A stretch of DNA of 64,000 bases from Bacteroidetes bacterium SCGC AAA795-G10. Lineage in GTDB: Bacteria; Bacteroidota; Bacteroidia; Flavobacteriales; Flavobacteriaceae. Each line of letters starts with the position of its first letter. Positions within the stretch are counted from its first letter, which is position 1. A model generated the notes under the pieces. It was not told the origin of the DNA, ran no database searches, and saw only the letters and a program-made list of their open reading frames with translations. The position numbers and the translations under genes are program-made. This document shows, piece by piece, positions 26,838 to 37,450 of this stretch. The stretch covers positions 1 through 64,000 of the forward strand of contig QFDA01000005.1 in NCBI GenBank assembly GCA_003130815.1, read 5' to 3'.

Positions 26838-29258
26838 TTATTTACTAGAAATAATAGGATATTTAGTGGGATTATATTCATTCATAATTTCATATGCTGC
26901 CTCAAAAATATCATCCTCTGAGGGTTTAGAAAAATAATCCCCATCACTACCGTAAGCGGGTCTATGTGCTTTTGCTGTTATTAACTTGGGAGTAGAGTCA
27001 AGTAAATTAAAGATATTTTGTTTTTCAATAAGTTGATGCAGTATATAAGCTGAAGCACCTCCTGGAACATCTTCATCAATAATTAATAAACGATTTGTTT
27101 TTTTTATACTTTCTTTAATTTCATTTTTAATATCAAAAGGAATCAAACACTGTAAATCAATAATTTCAATTGAAATTCCTTCCTGCAATAATCTTTTTGC
27201 AGAATTCTCAACAATTCTTAATGTGGAACCATAGGATAAAACTGTAATATCTTTTCCATCTAAAATGGTTTCTATTTTGCCTATTGGAACTGTAAACTCT
27301 CCCAGATTTACTGGAATTTTTTCTTTAACTCGATATCCATTTAGAGATTCAATCACAATACCAGGTTGCTTAATTTTCATTAGCATATTGTAAAAACCAG
27401 CAGCTTGAGTCATATTACGTGGCGTCAAAATATAAATACCCTTTAGTAAATTAATTAATCCACCCATTTGCGAACCTGAATGCCAAATTCCTTCTAAACG
27501 ATGACCTCGTGTTCTTACTATTAGAGGTGCAAATTGCTGTCCTACAGTTCTATAACTCATTGTAGCTAAATCATCACTTAATATTTGCAAACAATAAAGA
27601 ATATAATCCAAATATTGGATTTCAGCTATTGGGCGAAGTCCACGATATGCCAATCCTATTCCCTGCCCAATAATTGTTGACTCTCTAATCCCTGTGTCTG
27701 ACACTCTAATTTTTCCATATTTCTTCTGCATACCCTCCATACCCTGATTTACGTCACCAATTTTTCCGACATCTTCTCCGAACATTATAAGATTGTCGTA
27801 CTTTTTAAATAATGCATCAAAATTGTCTCGTATTATTATTCTCCCATCAACTATTTCTGACTCTTTTTTAAAAGTTGGCTTAATATTCTTAATCTTTTCC
27901 AAATCTTTTACAGAGATACTATATAAGTCAGATGAAATTTTGTTTGACACAAATTCATATAACTCTTTAAACCATTTCATATAATTTTCAAAACCACTGT
28001 ATTCGTATTTTGCAAGAATTAAGTTAATTTTTCTGCCTGCAGATATGAGATCCTTATATCCTATCTCATCAATTTTTTCTAAGTGCGAAAAAATTAAGTG
28101 AATTTGTGGGTCATTTTGCGTAATTTTTTTTAGTGAAGATTCAAATTTTATCAAGTTTTCTCTTTCTTTAATAATTGGAGACTGATAGTCATTCCATGCT
28201 TGACGTCTTGTGTTCCTAACCTCAGTAACTATTTGTTTTTCGATGTTCTCTAATTCCAATTCAGTTGCTAGTCCCTCACTTATTATCCATTCTCTCATTT
28301 TAAGGTTGCAGTCATACTCTTTTTCCCACTCAAGACGTGATTTAGATTTATATCTTTCATGTGATCCGGAAGATGAGTGTCCTAATGGCTGAGTTAATTC
28401 CTTGACATGAATTAAAACAGGAACATGTTCGGACCTTGCAATTTTTGAAGCGAAATCATAAGTCTCGATTAGGCTTAAGTAATCCCATCCATTTACAGAC
28501 AATATTTCAAACCCCTTTTCACTATCGGTCCTTTGAAACCCTTTTAGTGCCTCAGAGATGTTTTGTTTTGTTGTTTGCTCTTCATTTGAAACTGAAATCC
28601 CATAACCGTCATCCCAAATGCTAATAACCATTGGAACCTGAAGAACCCCTGCAGCATTTATCGCTTCAAAAAACATACCCTCGCTTGTACTTGCATTTCC
28701 AATTGTTCCCCATGCAATTTCATTTCCTTTATCAGAAAAATTTTTACTGTTTTTTATATTAAGATTTCTGTAAATTTTTGATGCCTGGGCAAGACCTAAT
28801 AATCTTGGCATTTGGGATCCAGTAGGTGAAACATCACCACTATGATTTTTGATTTTTAATAAATTTAACCATTCATTATTTTGATTTTTATTAGCTGTCA
28901 TGAAATGGCCACCCATTTGCCTTCCACCAGACATAGGTTCTCTTTTAAGATCTAAGTCAGCATATAAGGATGCAAAAATATTCGAAATACTGAGGAGCCC
29001 CTGCGCCATAAGGAGGGTCTGGTCTCGATAATATCCTGCTCTATAATCACCTTTTTTAAAAAAGTGATTTAGGGCTAATTGAGGCAATTCCTTACCATCT
29101 CCAAAAATCCCAAATTTTCCTTTTCCAGAAAAAACTTCTCTTCTTCCAAGAACACTACACTCTCTACTTGTTACAGCAATCTTATAATCACTAATAACTT
29201 GACTTTTAAAATCATCATATGAGATTTTAAGTTCTTCTCCTTTATTTTCAATTTTCAT
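26838..29258 (-). CDS. 2-oxoacid dehydrogenase E1 component, fused alpha and beta subunits
   Basis: Thiamine diphosphate-dependent E1 of a branched-chain 2-oxoacid or pyruvate dehydrogenase complex. About residues 1-440 are the alpha part (GDGKELPQLALNHFF, YYRDQTLLMAQG, the ThDP motif GNASTSEGMFFEAINAAG, SIWDDGYGISVS, PLGHSSSGSHERY) and about 450-806 the beta part (FGEDVGKIGDVNQGMEG, RVSDTGIRESTIIGQGIGLA, IIDLQCLIPFD, LIIDEDVPGG). The fusion is usual in Bacteroidota. No E2 or E3 gene is adjacent. The ATG at 29258 is chosen; an upstream in-frame start at 29270 is possible. Confidence 0.93.
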   Translation of the reverse strand: MKIENKGEELKISYDDFKSQVISDYKIAVTSRECSVLGRREVFSGKGKFGIFGDGKELPQLALNHFFKKGDYRAGYYRDQTLLMAQGLLSISNIFASLYADLDLKREPMSGGRQMGGHFMTANKNQNNEWLNLLKIKNHSGDVSPTGSQMPRLLGLAQASKIYRNLNIKNSKNFSDKGNEIAWGTIGNASTSEGMFFEAINAAGVLQVPMVISIWDDGYGISVSNEEQTTKQNISEALKGFQRTDSEKGFEILSVNGWDYLSLIETYDFASKIARSEHVPVLIHVKELTQPLGHSSSGSHERYKSKSRLEWEKEYDCNLKMREWIISEGLATELELENIEKQIVTEVRNTRRQAWNDYQSPIIKERENLIKFESSLKKITQNDPQIHLIFSHLEKIDEIGYKDLISAGRKINLILAKYEYSGFENYMKWFKELYEFVSNKISSDLYSISVKDLEKIKNIKPTFKKESEIVDGRIIIRDNFDALFKKYDNLIMFGEDVGKIGDVNQGMEGMQKKYGKIRVSDTGIRESTIIGQGIGLAYRGLRPIAEIQYLDYILYCLQILSDDLATMSYRTVGQQFAPLIVRTRGHRLEGIWHSGSQMGGLINLLKGIYILTPRNMTQAAGFYNMLMKIKQPGIVIESLNGYRVKEKIPVNLGEFTVPIGKIETILDGKDITVLSYGSTLRIVENSAKRLLQEGISIEIIDLQCLIPFDIKNEIKESIKKTNRLLIIDEDVPGGASAYILHQLIEKQNIFNLLDSTPKLITAKAHRPAYGSDGDYFSKPSEDDIFEAAYEIMNEYNPTKYPIISSK

Positions 29259-29334
29259 AAGGTGTTGCAAAATACAAAAAAAGGAAGCCTAAAATTAACT
29301 TACAGTTGAATTAAAAATATTTTAATTTAAATTA

Positions 29335-32160
29335 TTAAAACCATTTCCTAGTAAAAAGACTGCTTAAAGTACTTAGCCTAGGATAAAAAAGAAATCTAAT
29401 TTTGGTAGAGTAGAAGTCTTGTGATGGTTCAAAACCATTTGAAGAATAAAGTGGGAAAAACAGTTCAAAATAATCTTGGACAAGATTTAATTTAATTCCT
29501 GAATCAAAATAACTTACTGAGTTTCTTCCTTGATTTTTTAGAGTTCCTATATCACCATAAAACTCTATCCATTTCCAGATTCCTATAGAGGCATTAATAG
29601 ATACCATATAATTATTCGATGAGGACTCTTCAAAAAACGATTTAAATCCACCTTCTGCAGGTACAAATTGTTGACTCCAAATACCGGTTTCGTCTGACCT
29701 ACCCAAATAATCATATCTAAAGAGATAATCAGGAGAACGATTAAGATTAAAATCAAAAAATTGAGTTTCAAGTGTATTATGCCAAATAAATTTTCCAGCG
29801 AAAAAACGAACTGAAAATTGGCGACCACTGGGAAATAATTTTCTGTATTGACTTGTAAAATGAATTTTGCCAAATTTACCAGATATTTCAAGATTTGATG
29901 TTGTTGAAAAAACATTTACCGCATCTGAATTATTGTAACGATGAAGAAAACTTAGAACACTGTAATCAGGGTTAACTTCAATTTCAGGATCTCTTTCTCT
30001 AAAAACATTATACCACGAAACATTTAATTGTTGTCTTTTATTGGATCTCAAATCTAAAGGTCTGAAATACATTGAAAAAGAGGGTTGTATTGAGGTATAT
30101 CTTAAATTTGTGTTGTAATGATAACTTTTACCTGTTATAAAAGCCTGATTTAGATAATTTTTACTTTTATGATTGATAAATCTGTATCGTGTTCTAAAGA
30201 AACCAACATAATCATTTTCCTTAAATGAGTACTGTGGATGAACATCGAGTTCGAAGGGTTGATTTTTCACTCTTGTATTATAAATTCTCATTCCAGCAGT
30301 AAACCCATCATATACATTGAAATCTGATATTGGGTGATAAAATAGTTGATTACGTTTTAGGTTCTCACTGTCACCATAAAATGTTAATTTTAGAGGTTTA
30401 ATACCATGAGATGGTTTTAAGTATTTCCAATTATTATGTCTGTTTTTTTCGGGTAAATACCGATTAGAATTTATTGCTACATAATCATATTTACCACTTT
30501 TTAATTTGTATATCGAATCCTTTCCTGAATGAAAATACCATTTCTCTTTTACGATGCTGTCATTTTTAATAAAATCTAATTTAAATGGCAATTTTCTACC
30601 GTTTTTCTCGCTAATAGTAATCGAAGTTGTTGTTTTATTTTTTAAAGTATTTTTTATGTAAAGATCAAATGCCTCTCTGTCAGATATGTAGTCACTAAAG
30701 AACCAATTTAAATTCTTATTAGATTTATTTTCTAAAATTATTTTAAACGAATCTTTTCCGTTGCTTGAAGAGAATTCACCCAGGCCTTCTTCTAATATAT
30801 TTTTCCCTAAATATTGGTCAAGATAAAATAAACCTGATCCAACATGATAGGGTGAGGTATAAAGTTCATTAGATTTTGTTAATTTTTCTCTGCCTAGAGT
30901 ATCTGATTGCTGGTTATTCGCATGTTCCCCAAACTCATATATAAAAGAAAAACTTTCATTAAATCCAATTTTGGGAGCACTATAACCTTTAAAAAATGGA
31001 ATTCCTAAAATCTTAAAATCTTTTAAAGCTCCAAGAAATTTTGTTTCAGGATAAAATTTTTCAACGTATTTCATCATCATATATGTTTGAACACCTCCAG
31101 GAATCCAATGATTTTTTCTCTTGTTTATATCAAATAATTCGTGTAAATATGATGCTAAAAATGCTTTAATAAACTTTGTTTCAAAAATAAACTCTTCACT
31201 AAACGGCTTTAAAAATGAAAAAGCTTCACTTATCCCAACTAAAGGATTTTTGATATAGTCTTTTCTTAGAACTAGTAATCTATCTCTTTCCAATGGACCT
31301 AAAATATTTTTTGTGAATAAATAAATTTTTTGCAAAGATTTTTCTAGCTCAATGTTTCCGTTTTTTTTTGGCAAAATATCAGTCTCAACAATAAATCCAT
31401 CACTAAAAACTATTTTCTCAAAATCGTTCTTTTCATCAAATATAAATTCAGGACTTGATAATTTGGCTGCTTCAAATTGACTGGAGATTAGATCTCCAGC
31501 ATAATTTTTTTTTGATATATTTTTTAAGTTTGAAACTAAATTGTATTTATTAGGATATTTCCAGTTAATTAAATAACTAGATGGAGGGTTACTGTTGTCC
31601 CTTAAACCTAGATTACTCTGTAAAATCCAAGTATCTTTTTCCAAAGGACTAACGCTTATAAAAAAATCTCTGAAGAATATCTTATTATTTGAATTTACAC
31701 CATATCCAGTAAATTTATCGTCTGGTAGTTTAACTTTATAATTAATACAAAAATTTATTATTTCGCCTGGATTCAAGGGTTCGTGTAGTATAACTTCTAT
31801 GATGTCAAGTTGATCCTTAAGCCTTGACCATATTAAAGAACCTTGGTTACCATTTATTCTTTCAATTTCAGTGTATCCAAGCTTATTTTTTGCACTAAAA
31901 TAAAAACTGCGATTAAATTGGTTTGCTAAATGATTTACAAGCTGAGATTCTGTACCTTCATAAGAATTGGCCCAATCATTTAAATAAATTTTATCTAATA
32001 TATTATTTGATGTGTTTTTAAATGTTATTGTTTGAGAAATTGTTATTGTTTTTTCTTTTGAATCTAATTCAGAGTAAATATCATAGTTAGTTTGAGATAT
32101 TACTTTGAGTTGTAGCAAAAAAATAAAGATATAAATGAAAGGATCGAATTTCTTTTTCAT
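29335..32160 (-). CDS. M1-like metallopeptidase homologue with C-terminal beta-barrel-like region
   Basis: Exported protein of 941 residues with a signal peptide (FIYIFIFLLQLKVISQ). About residues 20-210 resemble the N-terminal beta domain of M1 aminopeptidases and 210-520 the thermolysin-like domain, but where HExxH is expected the sequence is YLHELFDINKR (HELFD), and the downstream helix reads WIPGGVQTYMMMKYVE. The zinc site is therefore altered, and activity is doubtful. About residues 620-941 are alternating beta strands ending in an aromatic residue (SLFTRKWF), typical of an outer-membrane barrel. The start abuts the uvrA stop. Confidence 0.75.
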   Translation of the reverse strand: MKKKFDPFIYIFIFLLQLKVISQTNYDIYSELDSKEKTITISQTITFKNTSNNILDKIYLNDWANSYEGTESQLVNHLANQFNRSFYFSAKNKLGYTEIERINGNQGSLIWSRLKDQLDIIEVILHEPLNPGEIINFCINYKVKLPDDKFTGYGVNSNNKIFFRDFFISVSPLEKDTWILQSNLGLRDNSNPPSSYLINWKYPNKYNLVSNLKNISKKNYAGDLISSQFEAAKLSSPEFIFDEKNDFEKIVFSDGFIVETDILPKKNGNIELEKSLQKIYLFTKNILGPLERDRLLVLRKDYIKNPLVGISEAFSFLKPFSEEFIFETKFIKAFLASYLHELFDINKRKNHWIPGGVQTYMMMKYVEKFYPETKFLGALKDFKILGIPFFKGYSAPKIGFNESFSFIYEFGEHANNQQSDTLGREKLTKSNELYTSPYHVGSGLFYLDQYLGKNILEEGLGEFSSSNGKDSFKIILENKSNKNLNWFFSDYISDREAFDLYIKNTLKNKTTTSITISEKNGRKLPFKLDFIKNDSIVKEKWYFHSGKDSIYKLKSGKYDYVAINSNRYLPEKNRHNNWKYLKPSHGIKPLKLTFYGDSENLKRNQLFYHPISDFNVYDGFTAGMRIYNTRVKNQPFELDVHPQYSFKENDYVGFFRTRYRFINHKSKNYLNQAFITGKSYHYNTNLRYTSIQPSFSMYFRPLDLRSNKRQQLNVSWYNVFRERDPEIEVNPDYSVLSFLHRYNNSDAVNVFSTTSNLEISGKFGKIHFTSQYRKLFPSGRQFSVRFFAGKFIWHNTLETQFFDFNLNRSPDYLFRYDYLGRSDETGIWSQQFVPAEGGFKSFFEESSSNNYMVSINASIGIWKWIEFYGDIGTLKNQGRNSVSYFDSGIKLNLVQDYFELFFPLYSSNGFEPSQDFYSTKIRFLFYPRLSTLSSLFTRKWF

Positions 32161-35007
32161 TTAAGTTGTTATGTATTTCATTTCTAATTCTTTCTTTAAA
32201 AACTTTGCAGTGTGACTATTTTGATTCATTATTAGCTCTTCGGGAGTGCCTTTACATATTAATTTACCTCCATTTATTCCACCCTCGGGTCCTATGTCAA
32301 AAATACAATCTGCCTGCTTGATTACATCAAGATTATGCTCAATAATCATAACCGTATTTCCTTTATCAACCAAAACATTTAAAATATCCATAAGAACACG
32401 TATATCTTCAAAATGAAGGCCAGTTGTAGGCTCATCTAAAATGAATAATGTATTACCCGTATCTTTTTTAGAAAGTTCAGAAGCAAGTTTCACTCTTTGT
32501 GCCTCTCCTCCTGAAAGTGTTGTTGAAGGTTGTCCTAGATTGATATAGCCTAAACCAACTTCTTGTAATGCACTAAGTTTTCTAAATATTTTTGGAATTT
32601 GTTCAAAAAAATCACATGCTTCATTTATCGACATATTAAGAACATCTGAAATAGATTTTCCTTTGTATCTGACCTCAAGAGTTTCTCGGTTAAATCTTTT
32701 CCCACGACAACTTTCACATTCAACGTGAACATCAGGTAAAAAATTCATTTCAATTATTTTCATTCCTCCACCTTGACAATTTTCGCAACGACCACCGATT
32801 ACATTAAAGCTGAATCGGCCTGGTTTATAACCTCTAATTTGTGCTTCTGGGGTTTTTGCAAATAAATTTCTGATTTCACTAAAAACTCCACAGTAGGTAA
32901 CAGGATTGCTTCTTGGAGTCCTTCCAATAGGACTTTGGTTTACATCAACTATTTTGTCAATATTTTCTAGTCCACTAATACTTTGATAGGGGAGTGGAAT
33001 TTTAAATGAATTATACAGATGGTTGCTTATTGCAGGGTACAAGGTTTCATTTATTAAAGAGGATTTTCCACTTCCTGAAACTCCTGTTATAGCAATCATA
33101 ACACCAAGTGGGAATTCAATATTTATGTTTTTCAAATTATTTCCTGAACAACCAACTAACTTAATTTTTTTACCATTTCCTTTTCTACGAAAATCAGGAA
33201 TACTAATTTGTAAGTTACCATTTAGGTAATTTGCAGTTAAAGTATTTTCTAAAAGAATTTGTTTTGGTCTCCCTTGAGATATAACTTCGCCTCCTTTTTT
33301 TCCAGCTAACGGTCCCATATCAATAAGGTGATCTGCACATAACATCATGTCTTTATCGTGTTCAACTACCAAAATTGAATTCCCCAAATCCCTTAATCTA
33401 ATTAATGAGTTAATAAGCCTCTCATTGTCCCTTTGATGTAAACCAATGCTTGGTTCGTCAAGTATATATAATACATTCATCAATTGCGATCCAATCTGAG
33501 TAGCAAGCCTTATTCTTTGGGATTCTCCACCAGAGAGAGATTTAGATGATCTACTAAGCTGGAGGTAATTAAGACCTACATCAAGTAAAAACATTAATCG
33601 ATTTGATATTTCCTTTATAACCTCTGTTGCAATTTTTTTCTCATTTTCATTTAAATGTTTGTGAAGTGATTTTATCCAATCAAAGAGATCAGTTAAATCC
33701 ATTTTAGTAAGTTCAGATATATTTTTATTATTAATTCTAAAATTAAGTGCTTCTTTCCTTAATCTTGATCCAAAACATTCTTCACATTCAAACTTATCCA
33801 TGAACTCATCTGCCCATCTTTTAAGGCTTGCCGTGGGCGATTCCATATAAATATTTTCGATGTAGTTCTCTATTCCTTCAAAATCAATATTATATGTTCT
33901 TGTTATTCCTAAATTTTTGGATGGGATTTCAAACTTTTTTTTACTTCCCTTCAAAATAACTTCAATTGCCTCACTTGGAATTTTTCTTATTGGATCAGTC
34001 AAATTAAAACCATAACAAGTTGCAATAGTTTCAATCTGACTATAAGTCCAACTATTTTTTTTTGTCCCTAAGGGTGCAAGACCACCTTGAGCTATGGAAA
34101 GCTCATCATTTGGAATTATCTTTTTTATATTCACTTTGTGTTGAATCCCCAAACCTTTACATTTAGGACACATTCCTTTTGGCGAGTTGAATGAAAAGGT
34201 ATTTGGTTCTGGTGATGGATAAGAAATTCCTGACACGGGACACATTAAGTTTTTACTGAAATAGCGTGTATATTCTTTTTCTAAATCAAATATCAATACA
34301 GTTCCATCACCGTAATACATTGCTGTTTTAATTGACTTTTCAAGACGTTTTTTAAACTCATCATTATCTTTGACTATAAAACGATCAATTACTAGTTCTA
34401 TATCGTGCGTTTTGTATCGATCTAATTTTAATCCAGGGGATAAATCAATTATTTTATGATCCACCCTTACTTTTGAAAATCCTTGTCTCGATAGTGAATC
34501 CAATAACTCTCTATAATGACCTTTTCGCGACTGAATTATTGGAGCTAAAAGAGATATTTTATTGTTTAAATATTCTTCAATAATTAATTCTTGAATCTGT
34601 GAATCAGAATAGCTTACCATTTTTTGATTTGATTTATAGCTATACGCAACTCCAATTCTTGCAAATAATAGTCTTAAGTAGTCATACAATTCCGTTATTG
34701 TTCCTACTGTTGATCTTGGACTTTTGGATGTGGTCTTTTGTTCAATTGCAATTACTGGTGAAAGACCATCTATTTTGTCAACTTCGGGACGCTCCATGTT
34801 TCCTAAAAATTGCCTTACATAGGCTGAAAATGTTTCCATATAGCGTCTTTGCCCTTCCGCATAAATTGTATCAAATGCAAGTGAGGATTTTCCGCTTCCT
34901 GATAGCCCTGTAATGACTACTAATTTATTTCTTGGAATTTTTAAATCAATATTTTTTAGGTTGTGAACGCGGGCTCCCTCAATATTTATGTAGTTATTTT
35001 CTAGCAT
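32161..35007 (-). CDS. uvrA: excinuclease ABC subunit A
   Basis: UvrA finds DNA damage for nucleotide excision repair and loads UvrB. The 948-residue protein has two ABC ATPase modules: Walker A GLSGSGKSSLAFDT (about residues 32-45) with signature LSGGESQRIRLA, and GVSGSGKSSLINET with signature LSGGEAQRVKLA. Zinc-binding cysteines are seen in CPKCKGLG, CEECFGSR, CENCQGGG and CESCRGKR. Full length and unbroken. Followed directly by the M1-like gene and preceded 15 bases upstream by the gamma-glutamyltransferase gene on the same strand. Confidence 0.97.
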   Translation of the reverse strand: MLENNYINIEGARVHNLKNIDLKIPRNKLVVITGLSGSGKSSLAFDTIYAEGQRRYMETFSAYVRQFLGNMERPEVDKIDGLSPVIAIEQKTTSKSPRSTVGTITELYDYLRLLFARIGVAYSYKSNQKMVSYSDSQIQELIIEEYLNNKISLLAPIIQSRKGHYRELLDSLSRQGFSKVRVDHKIIDLSPGLKLDRYKTHDIELVIDRFIVKDNDEFKKRLEKSIKTAMYYGDGTVLIFDLEKEYTRYFSKNLMCPVSGISYPSPEPNTFSFNSPKGMCPKCKGLGIQHKVNIKKIIPNDELSIAQGGLAPLGTKKNSWTYSQIETIATCYGFNLTDPIRKIPSEAIEVILKGSKKKFEIPSKNLGITRTYNIDFEGIENYIENIYMESPTASLKRWADEFMDKFECEECFGSRLRKEALNFRINNKNISELTKMDLTDLFDWIKSLHKHLNENEKKIATEVIKEISNRLMFLLDVGLNYLQLSRSSKSLSGGESQRIRLATQIGSQLMNVLYILDEPSIGLHQRDNERLINSLIRLRDLGNSILVVEHDKDMMLCADHLIDMGPLAGKKGGEVISQGRPKQILLENTLTANYLNGNLQISIPDFRRKGNGKKIKLVGCSGNNLKNINIEFPLGVMIAITGVSGSGKSSLINETLYPAISNHLYNSFKIPLPYQSISGLENIDKIVDVNQSPIGRTPRSNPVTYCGVFSEIRNLFAKTPEAQIRGYKPGRFSFNVIGGRCENCQGGGMKIIEMNFLPDVHVECESCRGKRFNRETLEVRYKGKSISDVLNMSINEACDFFEQIPKIFRKLSALQEVGLGYINLGQPSTTLSGGEAQRVKLASELSKKDTGNTLFILDEPTTGLHFEDIRVLMDILNVLVDKGNTVMIIEHNLDVIKQADCIFDIGPEGGINGGKLICKGTPEELIMNQNSHTAKFLKKELEMKYITT

Positions 35008-35022
35008 GCAATTATCTAAAAA

Positions 35023-36711
35023 TTAATCATACAAATGGGATGCTTTATCGTCACCACGTGGGTCTGCACCAGTTGTTATAACTCCATTTTTTGAAATTAA
35101 AATGGCATCCACTCGTCCAATCACTCTAATATAATCTTGCTTTATGTCATAACCTTTTTCTTGAAGTTTTTTCATCGAAACCTCATCAAATACTCCATTT
35201 TCGAATTCGATTTTTTCTGGAAGCCATTGATGATGAAAGCGTGGAGCATTTATTGCTGATTGAATATCCATTCCAAATTCGTAAACATTCAGTATTGTTT
35301 GGAGCACAGATGTAATTATTGTTGATCCCCCTGGAGTTCCAAGAATCATATAGAGCTTATTATCCTTCATTATTATTGTTGGTGTCATAGAGCTCAGCAT
35401 TCTTTTTTCTGGTTTTATTGAATTTTCTTCGCTACCAATCAAGCCAAACATATTTGCAAATCCTGGCTTAATACTAAAATCGTCCATTTCATTGTTAAGA
35501 AAATATCCCCCATCTTCAACAAATACCTTTGATCCATAACTCCCATTCAGAGTAGTTGTAACAGCAATTGCATTTCCTTCTTGGTCTAATATTGAGTAAT
35601 GAGTAGTTTCCTCACCCTCTGTCCAAGGAATTTTACCAGCTTGAATATCTTTTGATTGAGAAGCTAGATCAAAGCTAAATGAATTCATCCTATTATTTAA
35701 GTACTTATTGCTAATTAGTTGATTATAAGGTACTTTACTAAAATCAGGATCTCCTAAATACTTGCTTCTATCTGAATATGATCTACGTTCAGCTTCAACT
35801 ATGAGTTGTATTGCCTTCTCAGAATTATGATCATACTGACTTATATTATATGGCTCAATCATTTTAAGCATTTGGCCAAGACAAACTCCACCACTTGATG
35901 GTGGGCCCATTGAGTATATATTTAAGTTTTTATATTTGAAATTTAAAGGCTTTCTCCAAACAGGCTTATATTTAATTAAATCTTCGTGAGTAATTATTCC
36001 TCCAGCTTGACGAACTCTATTAACTAATGATTCAGCTACAGGACCCTCATAAAACCCTTTAGCACCGTATTTAGAGATACGTTTAAGGGTTTCAGCTAAA
36101 GCTATGTTTTTTACTGTATCACCAGCTTTAAAATCCTGAGCATAAAAAGTGTTTTCACCATTAATTCTGATAAAATCATCTTTTTTATTTCTAAAGCTTC
36201 GTTCCTGTTTTTCGGTAACTATATACCCGTTAATAGCAAGATCAATAGCGGGCTTAACAAGATCTTCCCAGGGCAAAGTGCCAAATTTGCTATGAATTTC
36301 AGCTAAACCTGCGACTGTTCCTGGAACACCTACTGCCAGTCCACCCAATGTACTTTTTTCAGGAATAACGTCTCCATTTTCATCCAAATACATTTTCTCA
36401 TATGCATTTAGTGGAGCCTTCTCACGATAATCCAAACTACCAACTTCACCGGAGGCTGTTCTGTATACTAAAAATCCACCTCCAGAAATATTTCCTGCAT
36501 TTGGAAAGCAAACGGTAAGAGCTAAATCGGTTGCTATCATAGCGTCAAATGCAGATCCCCCTTTATTTAGTATTGTTATTCCTATATCTGAAGCCTCTTT
36601 GCGTGCACTCACAACAGCAGCTTTAATATCTTTAGTCTTGTTACAACCGCTAAGAAGAAAAGATAGGCTTAATGTTATATATGTGAACTTTGTTAATAGT
36701 CTAACTATCAT
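35023..36711 (-). CDS. ggt: gamma-glutamyltransferase lipoprotein
   Basis: Periplasmic or outer-membrane-anchored gamma-glutamyltranspeptidase that hydrolyses glutathione and other gamma-glutamyl compounds. The 562-residue precursor has a lipoprotein signal (ITLSLSFLLSGC), ALTVCFPNAGNISGGGFLVYR, and the autocleavage/nucleophile threonine in EETTHYSILDQEGNAIAVT; LNNEMDDFS and GTPGGSTIITSVLQ complete the active site. Like all family members it should self-cleave at that threonine. The start overlaps the AcpH-like gene by four bases. Confidence 0.94.
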   Translation of the reverse strand: MIVRLLTKFTYITLSLSFLLSGCNKTKDIKAAVVSARKEASDIGITILNKGGSAFDAMIATDLALTVCFPNAGNISGGGFLVYRTASGEVGSLDYREKAPLNAYEKMYLDENGDVIPEKSTLGGLAVGVPGTVAGLAEIHSKFGTLPWEDLVKPAIDLAINGYIVTEKQERSFRNKKDDFIRINGENTFYAQDFKAGDTVKNIALAETLKRISKYGAKGFYEGPVAESLVNRVRQAGGIITHEDLIKYKPVWRKPLNFKYKNLNIYSMGPPSSGGVCLGQMLKMIEPYNISQYDHNSEKAIQLIVEAERRSYSDRSKYLGDPDFSKVPYNQLISNKYLNNRMNSFSFDLASQSKDIQAGKIPWTEGEETTHYSILDQEGNAIAVTTTLNGSYGSKVFVEDGGYFLNNEMDDFSIKPGFANMFGLIGSEENSIKPEKRMLSSMTPTIIMKDNKLYMILGTPGGSTIITSVLQTILNVYEFGMDIQSAINAPRFHHQWLPEKIEFENGVFDEVSMKKLQEKGYDIKQDYIRVIGRVDAILISKNGVITTGADPRGDDKASHLYD

Positions 36712-37292
36712 AAATCTTTTAATTTATTTTTTGAAAAAAAAGTTACATCCTCCATAAAATGGAAAAAATGGCTTTCAAAATAGGTATATTTTTCAATTAA
36801 ATCATAAGTTGAAGCTGCTAATTTAGAAGGGAATTTTGTCCTTCCTTCCATTTGTTTTAAAATAACTTTAAAATCTTTAAGATTTGAATATTTTTCTAGC
36901 CATTTTTGATTAATCAAAGAACATATAAAGTATTGTACCTGATCATTGAAATAGAAACACGATTTTTCAAGTTTTAAATAAAAACTATTTGAATAAATTT
37001 TTAAAGGTGTTTCATGAAAATTATCCCAATTAGCTGCTAAAAAATGATCAAAATACATGTCAATAATAACTCTACTGTAGTGTCTGTAATTTGGAAATAA
37101 TTCACGAACACATTTTTTGTATGAGTTATGATTATCTGTAAACTCATCAATTAATCTGTGTAAAACAATCCCACTTTTTATTTTATCGGGAAGTTCTGAA
37201 ATTTTATTTCCCTTTATTTGATCAGCGACTAGATTGCCTATAGCTAATTCTGTGTCTGGACCTGACAAATAAATGTGACCTAAAAAATTCAT
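36708..37292 (-). CDS. acyl carrier protein phosphodiesterase-like (AcpH family)
   Basis: Protein of 194 residues of the AcpH/DUF479 family, whose E. coli member removes the 4'-phosphopantetheine group from acyl carrier protein. Conserved features are NFLGHIYLSGPDTELAIGN at the N-terminus, LHRLIDEFTDNH and the histidine/aspartate-rich VIIDMYFDHFLA, consistent with an HD-like metal site. It overlaps ggt by four bases. The gap to the divergent glmM is 158 bases. Confidence 0.88.
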   Translation of the reverse strand: MNFLGHIYLSGPDTELAIGNLVADQIKGNKISELPDKIKSGIVLHRLIDEFTDNHNSYKKCVRELFPNYRHYSRVIIDMYFDHFLAANWDNFHETPLKIYSNSFYLKLEKSCFYFNDQVQYFICSLINQKWLEKYSNLKDFKVILKQMEGRTKFPSKLAASTYDLIEKYTYFESHFFHFMEDVTFFSKNKLKDL

Positions 37293-37399
37293 CCCGCTAA
37301 ATTAATTCTTTTAATAACTTTTTTTTAAAGAATTTATAATTAGGTAAAATGATTTTCCATTATTGGATTGAATATTATAATAAAAACTTGTCAAGCAGC

Positions 37400-37407
37400 T
37401 AGATTTG
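37400..37407 (+). promoter_or_regulatory. candidate glmM -7 promoter element TAGATTTG
   Basis: TAGATTTG fits the Bacteroidota -7 consensus TAnnTTTG in the 158-base gap upstream of glmM and lies 43 bases before its ATG. A TTG at 37368-37370 is somewhat too far upstream to be an ideal -33 element, so support is limited. Confidence 0.3.
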
Positions 37408-37450
37408 CTTATTATAATTTAAATTGCAAGGTTTTAATGTTTCAAATAAT

